In this document: piece after piece, positions 1 through 12,092 of the stretch
How the letters are laid out: each line of letters opens with the position of its first letter
Position numbering within the stretch: the stretch's first letter is position 1
DNA from: Rachycentron canadum
Taxonomy: Eukaryota > Chordata > Actinopteri > Carangiformes > Rachycentridae
Assembly: GCA_038496675.1 (NCBI GenBank)
Contig: CM076654.1
Span: 9,475,537-9,539,536, forward strand
Length of the DNA: 64,000 nucleotides
Direction of reading: 5' to 3'
Translations under genes and position numbers: made by a program
The notes under the pieces: model-generated
Database searches by the model: none
Seen by the model: only the letters and a program-made list of their open reading frames with translations
Told to the model about the DNA's origin: nothing

Positions 1-1976
1 AAAAACCCAACAGAATCTGATATATTCTTATTGGCCTCCCTAAATTTTCAAATAGCTTTTGGCCTCTAACATCCTCTTGTCATCTTTAACTGATGGAGCA
101 TTTTTTATAAATCCAAAATTTAATGATAGGCTTTCTTTTTTGTCCAAGTCAGATTTGCATGAAGATTGATTTTTACATCGACTGCTAAAGAGGTGGTGAC
201 AAGATCCAATCAAAATAACCACTTAAAAATACTTTTATTTTGTAGGTAGTGGAAGTTTCTGGCACTGGTGTGATCGTAATTTATGAATCGTGATGAGATG
301 GAAATGTTTCAGGGATATCATTTTGACCACAGTCTGTCTGTAAGGATTTAGAGTCAAACCATCTCTCTCTTTGTTCCTGTCATAGCCATCATGTCTGTGA
401 TTCATCTCTTTCTCTCCTCCCTCTCCGTCTCTCTTCCTCTCTCTCTCTCCCTGTCTCTCTATAATCTCTGACAGTAATTATCTCGTTTAGCAGTTGATTC
501 CTCTTCTCATTCATTCCCACTTGGTCCCATCCAGTGTCGATTGAAAATCATATTCTCGCGTTTAGAATCGTTGCATTTCTGATGACTCCGTGGACCTACA
601 TGCAATTCCAGGACTGCAGCGCTCCTCTCTTGTTTGATTATCACACACTCCCTCCCACTTCTTTTCTTCCTCGATTTGTCTCTCTCTCTCTCAGATAATC
701 TTCCCAACCCCTTTACTTGCAACTCAGCTATCATCAGAAAAGAAGTGAAAATCCATTACTTTTATTAACTTCTCTCATATGACACTCATTTCAGGTTGAT
801 GGTCTTTTTTTTTTTTTTTTTAAAACACCAACTTCTCACATATTAGGGTCTGAGGAAATCAATTGAAATTGTATTTTCTTAATCAAGTGAGCTGATAGTT
901 GAAATGGGCCATCCATGGCGGGGAGTTCAATGCAGATAGTCTGTAGAGTAACTGTAAAGATGTGGCATTTATGTTCCTCTAATGGTTTTGCAGTGTTTCA
1001 GTCCTACGGGAGCTGCACTGGTTCCTCTGTGATCCTCTGTGATGTGTACCACAACTCAATATTTGTAGCCCGGCGCTGTTTGATAAATCATCATCTTGTT
1101 AGCAGCTGAAACTAAAAATCAAGACTTCTGCTGTCTGAGGGTGTAAAGCCTGCTAATCGAAAACAAGCTTTCTAACACACCCCTTACTCCTTGGGAATCA
1201 AGCGTTACATACAGCTTCAAATGTCGGAACAAAATCTGTGATGATTCAAAGAGCAAATGTAAGCCTGATGTGGTCTTTTGTGTTGCCATGCCAGGGATGT
1301 AATGTAAATTTTTATTTATGGTCGGTTTTTGGAATGAATAGCGCTCTAAGCTCTTGACATTATAATAATATTTTTATTGATGAGGCTTGTCACATCGTAA
1401 GGCTGCGTAATGGATACAAAACGCCTTGAGATGGAGGCTTTGTGGGTGTCCCAGAGCTCTCAGTGTGATTTGGTGCCCTCCCTCAGCAGTCAATGTGAGA
1501 ACTTTATATATATATATAGTTTGTTTTTGTATGAGAGAAATCATTCTCCTAATTCATTTCCAGGGGATTCACCCTTGAGTCAAGCCTGTGACTAGCTACA
1601 GAGGTGGAATCATCATAGATCTTAGTGTGTGTGTGTTTGTGTTATTTTGTGTGTGTGTATAGGTGCTGGGCGTTATCGAAAAGGGTGGAAGGCTCCATTC
1701 AGCCAGTTTGAATGTAACCGTTGTTCTTTCCGGGGGCGATGTAGTGGTTGACATTGATTTGTTTGTATTTCAGTCAAGTGGATATCATAGTATTTTTTGT
1801 GCTGCCCCTTCTCGGGGTAACTTTGTCATTATTCAACACTTTGCACAGTCTCATTACCTGTTATTTGCTCAGTCTCTTTCTCTGTCCATTCTTTTTCTGA
1901 TTTTGGTCACTATTGTCCTCTGTATGTATCTCTTTTTTTTTCTTCTTGGTTTCACTCATGTGGTTCATGTGTTTTT

Positions 1977-2072
1977 GTCTCTCTCTCTCGCTCTCTCTCC
2001 CCCTCTCCCCCTCTCTCCCTCTCTCCCTCTCTCTCTCACACACACTCTCTCCCTCTGTCTCTCCATCTTCCT
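1977..2072 (+). repeat. Polypyrimidine (CT-rich) tract
   Basis: An almost pure C/T stretch of (CT)n and CCCTCT units runs nearly 100 bases; all ORFs over it are products of the repeat. Confidence 0.9.
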
Positions 2073-2683
2073 GTCAAGTGGTGCTCTTTTCTTCTGGTAG
2101 TGATTAAGTCCAAGGTCGGCTCTATCAGAGAGCCAGTGTTTGAGAGCAGCTCTGGGTGCCAGAGAGCCTTCATTCCCCCAGCCTTAGATGTCCCACTGAT
2201 GGCTTCCCTTTGCTTGTCATGCCTACCCACAATGCCCCTCCTTATACATCAGCCTATCACTGCCCTAAGACACTGTGGGCCTCAAAATGCCTTTTTTGTG
2301 TGTGTGAAAATTCCCACCCTCGGGAGAAACAGAGGAGGCCAAAGACATAACAAATGGAGAGACTGTTGAAAAATGTGTCAGAGATGAAAAGAGGTATATT
2401 TGGAGACTGTAAATGGCTATGTGTTGTCTCTCTGATGTGCAGAACTTGGATGTTTCTGGTCCTAATTTGGGGCCTTGTAGATTAATTCAGCTGTGCCGCT
2501 CCAGTGGTTTTGTTGTTCTTCTCCAAAAAAAGTCTGGACCTTTGATAAATGCTCTCTAAATTTGACAGAATTGGACTGTGGGCAATACCTCATTCTTTCT
2601 GTGTGTTTATGAGCAAATAAAACAGTCTGGTTTATGACAGGGAAGCTATTTAATTTCATAACCAGAATCATATGTTCTAACAA

Positions 2684-2765
2684 TCCTGGTGGCTTAGTGG
2701 AGGAGTATGTACTTGCAACATGCTGAGTTCAAATTTGGTTTCAAAACCAATCAACAACAAGAAAA
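2684..2765 (+). mobile_element. tRNA-derived SINE head (degenerate)
   Basis: The words GGTGGCTTAGTGGAGGAG (A-box-like) and, about 35 bases on, GAGTTCAAATTTGG (compare the B-box GGTTCGAATCC) have the order and spacing of a tRNA-like RNA polymerase III promoter. An A-rich stretch with AATAAA follows. Several CpG positions look mutated, so the copy is old. It is not a functional tRNA gene, because no acceptor stem closes. Confidence 0.45.
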
Positions 2766-3137
2766 ATAAAGTGCGGGGAGAAAAAAACTATAATGTTCTT
2801 TTTTTTTTCTTTTTTTTTTTTTTTAAATTGCCATGAAAACAGGCTGGAAAAGAAGTTTTAAAGTGGTGAAACACAAAAGGTTAAGATACAGGTCTTCACC
2901 CACTGTCACCTCCACACCCACAACTCCACCACTCCCTCCCCATGTAGGATGAGTGGTGTCTGGCTTTGCTGTAGTCTGCTGGCCCCTTATCTACTCCCCC
3001 TGACTGGAGCACAGAAAATACATAATCACAGTGCCCTGTGTCAAACTGATAACCCCAAACACAAACCAGAGAAGTAAGTGTGTGTATGTGTGTGTTTGTG
3101 GGTTTGTGTATGTATGCGTACCTTTTTCCCATGTACG

Positions 3138-3140
<3 letters not shown>

Positions 3141-3185
<45 letters not shown>
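3141..3185 (+). repeat. (GT)17(GA)5 compound microsatellite
   Basis: A pure GT run from 3141 to 3175 passes into a GA run to 3185. Confidence 0.95.
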
Positions 3186-4108
3186 TGTGTGCTTGTAGAT
3201 GCGTATTGTGTCTCAGGGGTGGTGGAGAGGATAAAGGGGGGAACGAAGGAGCAGAGGGGATTTGGAGGAAGAAAGGTAATGGGGTTGTGGGGGTCGCAGA
3301 ATGAGTCGAAATTGTAATAATTTTCTTCACTGCTGTATAGAGGAGATTGGGGGATTTATGAATATAATGAGCAGAGAAGAGCCTGCGGATGATGTGTGTC
3401 TCTTGCAAGAGTAATTGAAGAATAATTCATTTGGCTCTAAGACTTTTAACCCAGAGACAGACAGAGATAGAGAGGTTTTTGACCTCTGGAGGGAGGGATA
3501 TCATGTCTCATTATTGGCCCAACTAGTGTCACTGTGCTGTGACTGTCATCCAGCGCTGTCACATCTGTTTGTACGTGCATGCGCGCGTGTGTATGTGCGC
3601 TTCCTATGTGGCCATTTGGCTTAGTGCGGCGAAGAGAAACCAACGCTCTCTATCTCCTCGAGCCTTTCCTCGCCACTGAGTTTGTTATCAACACCAACAC
3701 ATGCAGGATTAGCGATTGAAAGGGAGAAAGAGAGAGAGAGAAAAAGGGGGTAGGAGAGGGGAAATACGTGATAGACAGTAGATGGGCACAAGACAGATAA
3801 AGAGAGAAGTTAACCACACATACACTCACTCAGTCATCAGCTCACTGGTCCATGACTGAAGCAGACAGTGTATTTGTGATACCAGTGCTATGGCCTTTCC
3901 AGTATTTGCCTCAGTCCATTTTCAAATATTCATATCCCACTGTCTGCACAGGCCTCTATGTATTTATATTTGTGTGTTTTTCTGAGTATGCATCTGGAAG
4001 GGGAGTGGGAGGGGGAGGTTGCTTGTGATTTAGGCTTACCGCAGTGGGATTGTCTCGACACAGCTTTCTCCTGTCTGACTGAACTGTCTGGGATGCTCCA
4101 ATATGGGG

Positions 4109-4138
<30 letters not shown>
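4109..4138 (+). repeat. A30 homopolymer
   Basis: Thirty uninterrupted A follow ATATGGGG. No SINE or LINE body was recognised on its left, so its origin is unclear. Confidence 0.95.
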
Positions 4139-4139
<1 letters not shown>

Positions 4140-4450
4140 GACAGAGAGTATATGCATGAGTGCGCACTTGTATTCACCTGGTGACACCTCTGCCATTCGT
4201 CTCACCTCTTTGCCTCCACCTCATCCTGTCTCACACCGTCTCCAACACATGCGGACAGCTGAGCAAAATGTGTCAGGGTCACAATGCCACCTCAACAACA
4301 CCCTGTGACTTTGGCTTCCTGCTCGGGACTTTGAATATTACTTCAAAGTGACTGTCTAAACTTCTGCCTGCATTGTTTAGAGGATTTAAACTTGTCTGAG
4401 GGTTAAGAGTTTCCATTGCTACGGCTGTTTGGTTTTACTGAAAAGCTACT

Positions 4451-4510
4451 CCCCCCCCCCCCCTTTTTCAAAGACAGTGCTCTCAAACATGTTTTTTTTT
4501 TTTTTTTTTT
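4451..4510 (+). repeat. C13 and T19 homopolymer runs
   Basis: C run at 4451-4463 (followed directly by T5) and T run at 4492-4510. Lengths are liable to sequencing error. Confidence 0.9.
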
Positions 4511-7077
4511 GAGGATTTATATACATTTCTCATAGTAGGACCTATATTTCATTGACTAAACTCACACACTAAATCCTGAAGTTAACTACAGCAATGAAAT
4601 AGCAGCTCATATTTTCCAAATCCAACATGTTCGCTATTTATGACTAAAACAATGCCCGCTCTGTCCGTGCTTTTTAAATGTCATCGAGCCGCTTGTCAGC
4701 TGGGACACTGAGGTTGATGGACAGCAACAGCCATGAACTCATGCTGCTTTGTGCCAGCGTTCGAACCATGACATCATGCCCACTGCATGGGGTCCACCAG
4801 GCCTCAACTTCCTGCTTTGGCATCATGACGCTTGACGTTGTGTAAATAAATGTAGTAATAGCGCAGGTAGTTATAGCTCTGCAGTCTGGCAGAGCATACA
4901 CAGGTACACACTCACACACACGCACACACACAGACAGCCATTGCGCACCAGACTGTGACATACACTAATGTAATAAAGTGTCAAATCAACCTCTCCAGTG
5001 TTGAGCTCCAGCCTATGCTTGGCTAAAGGATAACGTACCGTTCAAACAGCCGGTTATTTTTCCTTCATTTTCAGTGGCGTTTTGTGTTTGACCTCTGACG
5101 CAGACTCTCATTTTTCCTGTTTGAGAGAGGCTTCTAATTTAAGCAGGTGAGAGCCAAACTGCTCGGAGCTCAGAGATCTCCCCTGGTCATGTGGACTGAA
5201 TTAAACAACCCGTTTTATGTAGAAATGTGGCGCTGCACCCAATCCTTAGACAAGAACTATTTGTTCGTCCATCTCTTGTCAGAAGTGAAATTATTGTTTT
5301 TGTCTTATCTTTGCAGATTAGATTATCATGTTTTATATAACTAAACCTGTTTGGAGTTGCTCAACATACATTTATATCCAATTTTGTGATTGTATCTTTT
5401 TCTGGTCTGTTTTCAGACAAATAATTTTTAATTTAAATTAAGAACAGACAGGAACAGGAACATACATACAAACATATCTTAGTGTTTACTAACTTTTTGA
5501 TTTTAATTAATTTAAATGTTTGCCACATAAAATATCTGATTTATTAAATCCTCACTTCTGTACAATATAATATTAAAATATTCAGTTATGCTCAATTAAT
5601 TAGCAAGTAAACACAGTTAATACTTTAATAGCGGGTCCAGGTATTTTTCACTGCTTTAGTTTGTTTTCTAGATTAATCTATGAAATTATCATGCATTATC
5701 AAGTGATTGTATGTTGTGAATGTATAATCTCTATCTGAAAAGTGAATATCGTATGGTAGTAGTATAGTAGTATATCATAAAATGGAATAACTTCGTCAAA
5801 GTGCAAGTGCTTCACAATTGCAGTTTTTGAATTAATGTGTTTTCCACCGCTGTTTTTTGTGCGTGTGAACATAGCCCACATAACCGTTGAAATATTTATA
5901 TGATCGGCGCGTGCGCTAATTCCTGGGCCATGCATGCGTGTGTTTGTACGCGGAGCTGGGACGACACGCTGGCCTCAGAGCAGCTGGGTTTTTGCAGGTT
6001 TCGCTGTTTTTATGAGCAGCATGAATAATTATCCAGGTGTAGCTGCCAACTCAGAGGAGAGGAGACAAACTCTGCCTGGTTACAGACCTCAGCCAACGAG
6101 GAGAAAAACCTGCCGAGCCCCTCACTCAATCCCCTGCTCTCTATATTCTGTTTCTCCCCCACTTGCCTTTCACTTTTTTTTTCTCGCTCTCCGTTTCCAT
6201 CTCTATTTTCTTTCTTTCTCTCTTTGTGTGAATCACTCGCTTTGTCTTCCTCTCTGTCTGAGGCTTGTGTGCGCCTTCCTCCATTTATTTTTCTTTCTTT
6301 TCATGCCTGTTTATTCCTGGATCATAGAAATACATGGGCAGAAAATAAGCTGTATTGTGAGTGGAAATGATTAAATAAGATTGGAAGCATTAAAACCTTT
6401 TACCTGAGTCAAATTATGATAATGTGTCAACTATAAGAAAACAAACAGTGGCACTGTGGCCTGTCACATTCTGGTGCTGTGACTAATTACTTTTTTTTTT
6501 TCTCTTTACATTATTATTTTAGATTTAGCTTCTTGGGGATTTGGATGATATTTTTCTTTTCGAAGATGTCTCCCAAACTGTGGAATTTATTTTCCTGCGG
6601 TAGTTTTCACAGATGGATTAACAAAGTCTCAGCTGTGACTCTGACTCCTTCCTTTCATGCAGACATCTGCTGAATTTTGTGATTTTCCTCAACCTACCCA
6701 CACTCTCAACCAATCAAAACTCACACTGGTTGGCCTGGTTTCTCATTGGCTATCCACATCAATGAAACTGTTTCTATTGGTGGTAGTAGAAATTCTATTT
6801 AGCAGACATAAGCAGTTTTGAAGATTTGAACAAATACTACTTTTGATGTTGGGGCTTTTAAAATATACTCCTGGCTTAATAACCATAAATACTGGATGCA
6901 ACTGTCTGTGTGTGTGTTTGTGCATGAATAAAAGTCAGAGAATATGTGTGATGCTGATGTTGATGATATTTGTCTTGACAGTGTGAGTATGCTGCCATGA
7001 ATGTTAGTGGCAATGGTCACTTTGCCTACATCTATGTTTGATTTTTGCATTCTCTTTGTTTAGCAAACATTCACCAC

Positions 7078-7084
<7 letters not shown>

Positions 7085-7122
<38 letters not shown>
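7085..7122 (+). repeat. (AC)19 microsatellite
   Basis: A pure AC run, followed by an interrupted ACGCAC. Confidence 0.95.
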
Positions 7123-7127
<5 letters not shown>

Positions 7128-7846
7128 GATCAGCCTTATCCTGCATGAATAATTCAGCACTTCGATCCAGTACTGGCCACAGTGGCACATGACAGTTTGT
7201 GCATTTGTACGTACGTGTTGGTTTAAGTGTGTTTTTGTGCGTGAGTGTCTCCTCGCATGTGTGCATGTCTGCGTTAATGCACGCAAATATCCTTTTCATT
7301 AAATACCATTGTTTATCATGTCAGTTCAGTTCTCCCTGACGATCGCTGCTGACCCGTCTACATGCACACAAGCTGCTTAATGTTTATTTCATTAGTATAT
7401 CTAAAGCCTGTCGCAGCATAGGCGACGATATGAGATAAACAAAATCTGCTCCATGTTTATTTCATGCCTAAGTGTGCCTTTTATCATGAGAGGTGTGATT
7501 CACTTTCCTCTTGAGGAGTGACAAAGTGTAGCCATAGGCCACAGTGTTTGTTTCCAGTCGATGTTTGGGTCTCTGTGTTTTGATTCTCAGTATGTGGGGA
7601 AAGGGGCGAGTGTTTACATGTGTGCTCACTTCACACAGTGATCCATGGTCCTTATCCACCTCCCCCCTATGTGTCTTCATGCTGGTAGTCATATGTCATG
7701 CCTATGGAGCTGACAATAGTGCTCAGTGATCTTAACACCAACAGTAAGCTTGTTTCCTCTTTAGCCTTGGCCATGACATTTACCTCCCTGCCTCCCTGGC
7801 GGCTGTCTGGAATATCACACCTATATTATCTTGCATTCCTGGTGTA

Positions 7847-7894
7847 TGTGTGTGTGTGTGTGTGTGCGTGCGTGTGTGTGACTATGTGTGTGTG
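7847..7894 (+). repeat. Interrupted (GT)n microsatellite
   Basis: GT units with GC and AC interruptions. Confidence 0.85.
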
Positions 7895-8604
7895 CACCTG
7901 TGCCTTAAATAGTTTTGAGCATGTATCAGAGAAAATACACCTGTGCTGTGACTTGAAAAGCCTCAGGTAATTTCAGCGAGCGGGAAGGCTTGTTGAACAT
8001 TGTGTCAGTGTGGGTTTTGAAGAGTGTGTCAGGAAGTAGAGATTTTGACTGGAGGATTAATCTAAACCACCTCTTATAAGGTATTCAGATCGGAAAGAGG
8101 GATTATTGAAAGTCGGAGAGATGAAAGAAGGGAGGAAAGTGAATGCTCATATTGGCTCATAACCCCTCACACCAGGCGTGCAGACGCAGAATAGTAAACA
8201 GTAACAGCAAGCAATTTTGTAGCATTTGTCTGCCTTGTTAGGTTTTTATTCTGCATTCATGCTGTTTTTTTAGTACATGTGGTGGGATACAAGTCTACAG
8301 AAAGATACTTTTTCACATTCCTCAGGGATACATTAAAACCATCCATGTAATTCAGCGGGCTTGTATTCATATGTTATTTCACAGAATGCTTTTCTTCCAC
8401 AGCTGCTCATAGTAACGAATCAGCCACTGGTCCCTCTGTGAACAGACAGGAAATTGTATGCCTGTGTACCTGTTTGTGTGAAAGAGAGCAACTTCAAGAG
8501 ATGATTTTATTTTGGTAAAGGGGAGTATTGTTATTAGGTTGCCTGCACTGCACAGCTACCTGCCTGTGTGAATTTGACATGATGAGATCATTCAAGTGTT
8601 TGTG

Positions 8605-8621
8605 TGCGCTTCCTCTTGTAG
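8605..8621 (+). promoter_or_regulatory. fbxl17: 3' splice site of the FBXL17 exon
   Basis: A pyrimidine-rich run (CTTCCTCTTGTAG) ends at the AG of 8620-8621 directly before the open LRR frame. No other AG lies between the tract and the junction. The start was chosen because the conserved residues L-R-N-L begin with the first complete codon after this AG. Confidence 0.88.
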
Positions 8622-8752
8622 CTACGTAACCTGAGTGTCCTGGACCTGCGGCACATCTCCGAGCTCAACAACGAGACTGTGATGGAGGTGGTGAGGAAAT
8701 GTCGCAACCTCAGCTCGCTCAACCTCTGCCTCAACTGGAGCATCAACGACAG
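8622..8752 (+). CDS. fbxl17: FBXL17 internal exon (leucine-rich repeats)
   Basis: FBXL17 is an F-box/LRR protein that joins SKP1-CUL1-RBX1 as the substrate receptor of an SCF ubiquitin ligase; it is known for dimerisation quality control of BTB-domain proteins. The 131-nt exon is open in one frame from its first base (CTA) and gives 43 residues beginning LRNLSVLDLRHISELNNETV and ending SSLNLCLNWSIND, then AG of a split Arg codon. The L-x-x-L-x-L spacing (residues 1-9 and 30-38) is typical of F-box LRRs. It matches my memory of vertebrate FBXL17 nearly residue for residue, with conservative changes; in human it would lie at roughly residues 540-580 of about 700. The acceptor is a pyrimidine-rich stretch ending TGTAG at 8621; the donor is AG|GTTTGT at 8753, weak at +3 and +4. 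The exon starts in phase 0 and ends after two codon bases, so skipping it would shift the frame. No other FBXL17 exon was found in the window. Confidence 0.95.
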
Positions 8753-8760
8753 GTTTGTCA
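8751..8760 (+). promoter_or_regulatory. fbxl17: 5' splice site of the FBXL17 exon (weak)
   Basis: The exon ends ...GAC AG and the intron begins GTTTGTCA. The GT and the +5 G and +6 T fit the consensus; +3 and +4 are both T instead of R and A. The conserved protein match (N-D-R) supports this exact junction, with the Arg codon completed by the next exon. Confidence 0.8.
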
Positions 8761-9074
8761 AGGAAACTTTATTTGTAAAACTAACATGCGATATGTGTCA
8801 GTAGGTTTGCTGGGACACAACATAACAGACGCTGACTTGTCACACTCAGTAGAAAGGAAAACTAAATACAAAATAAAGGAAAAGGAACATGAGGATAACC
8901 GGTTCAACTAGAAACCTGCCTCCTTGAACAGCCTTAGGTGAGAAAAATAGAAGATCAGAAAAATTGTAGCAGTTAATTTCAGTTCAAAAATAAATAATCT
9001 AACCATGGTACTAATGTGTGCTAATACAGGTCTAATGAGTCCCATAAAAGAAGATCAATGAGTCTGTTGCTGCC

Positions 9075-9385
9075 CCCACTCAGCAAATTATTTGACTAAT
9101 GGCTCATTATGATGTTGGTTGACAAAGAATCATTGATTAATAATATTTTTGGTGATTTAAAAAAAAAAAAAAAAAATTTATTTTTTTTTTTTAATGGGAG
9201 CCATCTGTTAGTCATTTATTGAAAGTAATAATCTAATTACAGACATCGAAAAAAGAGACTAAATTTGTAGGTCACCCTCATGACAAAATTCATCTGTGGC
9301 GATACAGTGAAACAAGACAATTAAACTGATTTTTCAATTGAATAATCATATTGATTAGTCGTTGAAGCCCTATTGACTACTGGTT
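9075..9385 (+). repeat. Diverged dispersed repeat with A18/T12 palindrome inside
   Basis: The right end reads AATAATCATATTGATTAGTCGTTGAAGCCCT, which resembles the terminal 'GATTAGTCG...GCAGCCCT' end of a family of fish repeats. The left part has TTGACTAATGGC and GATTAATAAT words. An A18-TTTA-T12 block at 9159-9192 sits within it. There is no ORF. The extent is approximate. Confidence 0.45.
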
Positions 9386-10181
9386 GATTAGGGATTCAAG
9401 TAGCCACACATACACAAACCACACACAAAGGGACACTCACGTGCATTTGGAGCTTAACCATGTTTAGGATAATATGTACAAAAACTGCACAAATGGCAAA
9501 GTGTCTGACACATCTGACTCCAAGGCCACACAGATTCAGTGCTGACATCTACAATATGAGATTCAGTGTGTTGGTATGTTGTACACACATACAGACACTT
9601 AAAATGAACACAAAGAACAAACCGTGCTAAAACATACTCCTTATACAAACACTGGCACTGGGAGAGATAGACATAAGAATTAAAAACACAAGTTAAAGGA
9701 ACAAGAGCTGTGTCTTTCTTTGTTTTCCATCTGTCTGTCTCTCTGGTTGTCTTTCTTGCTGCTCCCATTCTTTTCTCCTCAAATGGGAGAAAGCCTGTAC
9801 AGTATATGATGGGAAGAGTAAACCATCTCCTCTTTTATTTATTATCTTGTGTTTTATTCATCTGTTTCTATTTAATCTATTGATTTACAGCTAAGGCTGT
9901 GGCTTCTCTGCCGACTGTACTCCCCACCCTGGCTTAGGAGTGTGAACACAATATTGAATTTACCATGGTGCATAGCAACAGTGGGTGCACGCAAGCTGTG
10001 TGTGTGTATGTATGTTCATGTGTGTGAAATCATTCTTGCATTATTGAGTTTACAGCAGACATGTGGTTGGAAGGTTATGGTAATACCTCACCCGCCTCCT
10101 TTCAATCAAAAAACATGGAGTTTGGTGAAATCCTCACAGGAGCACATGGTGTTATCAACTTCTTCCCTTTATCTTACTCAT

Positions 10182-10215
10182 ACACCCATACACCCACACA
10201 CACACACACACACAC

Positions 10216-10260
<45 letters not shown>
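10182..10260 (+). repeat. (AC)n microsatellite with CCCA interruptions
   Basis: An AC-rich tract of about 79 bases, broken by ACCC units at both its start and centre. Confidence 0.93.
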
Positions 10261-10262
<2 letters not shown>

Positions 10263-10405
10263 CACTGCTTCGATTGATTCAAGGCTGCATTGATTCCATA
10301 ATGATATTTGCTGCATTGGTTCAGGGGCTGAAGGTGTGCGTGTGTCTGACTGGATTTGTCAGGATCACCTGTGGGAATATTGGAATTTAAAATGGTATAT
10401 ATATG

Positions 10406-10443
10406 GGTGTGTGTTTGTGTTTGTGTGTGTGTGTTTGTGTGTG
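10406..10443 (+). repeat. Interrupted (GT)n microsatellite
   Basis: GT units with GTTT interruptions. Confidence 0.85.
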
Positions 10444-11149
10444 GCAGTCTGTGTAAGAAATAAAGCTATGATGTTGTGTGTGGAAGCATGCAGTAGGTGT
10501 TGTTGGCTTATGAATGAAGCAGAGACAGTAGGGGGTGTGAAAGGCTGGGGTGGACAGTCAGAGCTGAGAAGTCTGACATGCTTGCTGCTCTGATGCTGCA
10601 CTGCCTCCACCCCCTCACCCCTACTGGAGGAGGAGTTTAAAAATCCAGCAGAGGTTATGCAGGCTGCTCTGCCCTGTCTCCTGGCCCTGCAGACCTGTGC
10701 GTCTGTGTGTGTGTGTTTTGTGTACACGCTGACTGCTGCTCAAGGACTCGCAGCAAATAAAAGCCTCTGGTCATAAGCTGCTTTATTGTTACACTTTGCA
10801 GTTACACAGCTCGGAGTGGAGGAGAGGGGAGGGGGTTTATTTGAAGGGAGAAATGGCTGGGTGGTCGTCCCAATGTGAAGAATGTGGAAGTGTGTGTGTG
10901 AGAAAGAAAGAGCGAAGGAGAGATCGCCTGGTTTGACTCAGATTTAAAGATGGATTTCAGGGGAAGGTGATGGCTGAAGTAAGAGGCACGAGAGTGTTAT
11001 TTTTCACATCAAGTCTGCAGGATCTAAATTCTGCACGTGTCACTAAAGTCACAGCGAAACAAATTTCCTCAGTTATGTGGCATTACACTGAAATCGAAAA
11101 TGCACAATCAGGATTTAATTTAATTTGTACAGATTTGATGGCATGACCT

Positions 11150-11835
11150 AAAAGTAGCACTGGGTATTGAACTATACTTTACTTTCATGGACAGACCAAA
11201 TTAGCTTGATACTACGAAGGAGCTGAAGTGCTTTGTCATTCGATTTCGAGTAAATTAGTGAATCCCACCAGAGTCAGTGAGCCAATAAGCATGCAGCATG
11301 ATTGGACCAAGATCTAATGATGCTGGTGATTGGATGTTTATTTACAAGAATGTGTTTAAGTTTGTTCAGAGACTTAAGAGCTTGACATGAAAAATAAAAC
11401 TGAAGTTGAACTGTACTGTATACATACTGTACTATATGCTGAGTTCCAGATAAATCATCAAAATATAAATGAATTTTCAGTTTTGCCTATTTATTCCATA
11501 ACAGTTGAAGTTTTCCAGAAAATGTGATAGAAATACTTTTTTTGCAGGGTGCCTCGAGAGCTGAGTGGTTAGGGGACATACCCGATGGGCGGCACGTCCT
11601 CGGCAGCAGCCGGCCGGACACGTTACGGCAGATCAGTCCCGCACTCTCTCCCCTACATGTAGTGTCTCCACTTTCGCTGACAAATAAAGGCATAAACGTG
11701 CCAAAAAATGATTAAAATTCTTTTTTCTGTCAACATATTTTTCATCATGACAGTAATTGATACTAATTAGGACCATGAGTCGATAAGAACCTGAATCAAT
11801 GAGCAGAATCTGGATCATAACTGATGAAATCTAAA
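11150..11835 (+). mobile_element. Non-autonomous DNA-transposon-like repeat split by a SINE
   Basis: The left part (11150-11547) and right part (11716-11835) resemble, from memory, the two halves of a dispersed percomorph repeat. Its end is recognisable by repeated 'ATCGATAAG'-type words; here they read GAGTCGATAAGAACCTGAATC, then AATGAGCAGAATCTGG. The left part holds the GACCAAATTAGCTTG and CCAATAAGCATGCAG words of the same family. There is no coding capacity. The family assignment is from recollection of the text pattern, not from a search. Confidence 0.5.
11548..11715 (+). mobile_element. tRNA-derived SINE nested in an older repeat
   Basis: The element starts with a tRNA-like A-box (GAGTGGTTAGGGGACA). 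A diverged B-box region (GTTACGGCAGATCAG) follows, then the CT-rich body and a tail GACAAATAAAGGCATAAA with terminal A-rich sequence. The 'AATAAAGGC' tail is the hallmark of a SINE family common in spiny-rayed fish. It interrupts the repeat at 11150-11835, so it inserted later. Confidence 0.6.
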
Positions 11836-12040
11836 TAATTGTTAGCAACTTACATTAACATACACACACACACCAGTATGAACACAGGCGCTTGTGAGTC
11901 TGACAGGCTGTTTAAAAGTGAGATTTTGTAGAGGATGGACAGACTCTGGGTGTGTTTCCAACGAGAAAGAGGCTGAAACAGTTTATTTGGCTCTGAGTTC
12001 AAAGAGTCAAAGGTCTTGAAGGTCACTGCTGTGTGCGAAT

Positions 12041-12045
12041 ACACA

Positions 12046-12083
<38 letters not shown>

Positions 12084-12092
12084 TACACACAC
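12041..12092 (+). repeat. (AC)n microsatellite
   Basis: AC run with one AA and a few G or T interruptions. Confidence 0.93.

Larger units (their letters stand above)
1..8621 (+). other. fbxl17: FBXL17 upstream intron (partial)
   Basis: No exon or RNA gene is visible here. The preceding FBXL17 exon should end at a codon boundary in a Lys, but no such exon with a donor was found, so the intron starts before the window. The stretch holds CT-rich and (GT)n tracts (about 400-460, 1.63-1.66, 1.98-2.07, 3.14, 7.09 and 7.85 kb), long A, C and T runs near 4.1-4.5 kb, and a SINE head at 2.68 kb. The AT-rich segment at 5.3-5.8 kb and the remaining sequence look like ordinary unique intron. All ORFs here are low-complexity or unlike any protein family I know. 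Confidence 0.8.

Noticed and set aside
1663..2100. 145-codon plus-strand ORF through the CT-rich tract
   Set aside because: Its length comes from a Ser/Leu-rich reading of a polypyrimidine repeat, with no protein family resemblance and no splice support.
2896..3408. 170-codon minus-strand ORF
   Set aside because: It runs through the (GT)n tract (Thr-His repeat) and low-complexity purine-rich DNA, which avoids stops by composition.
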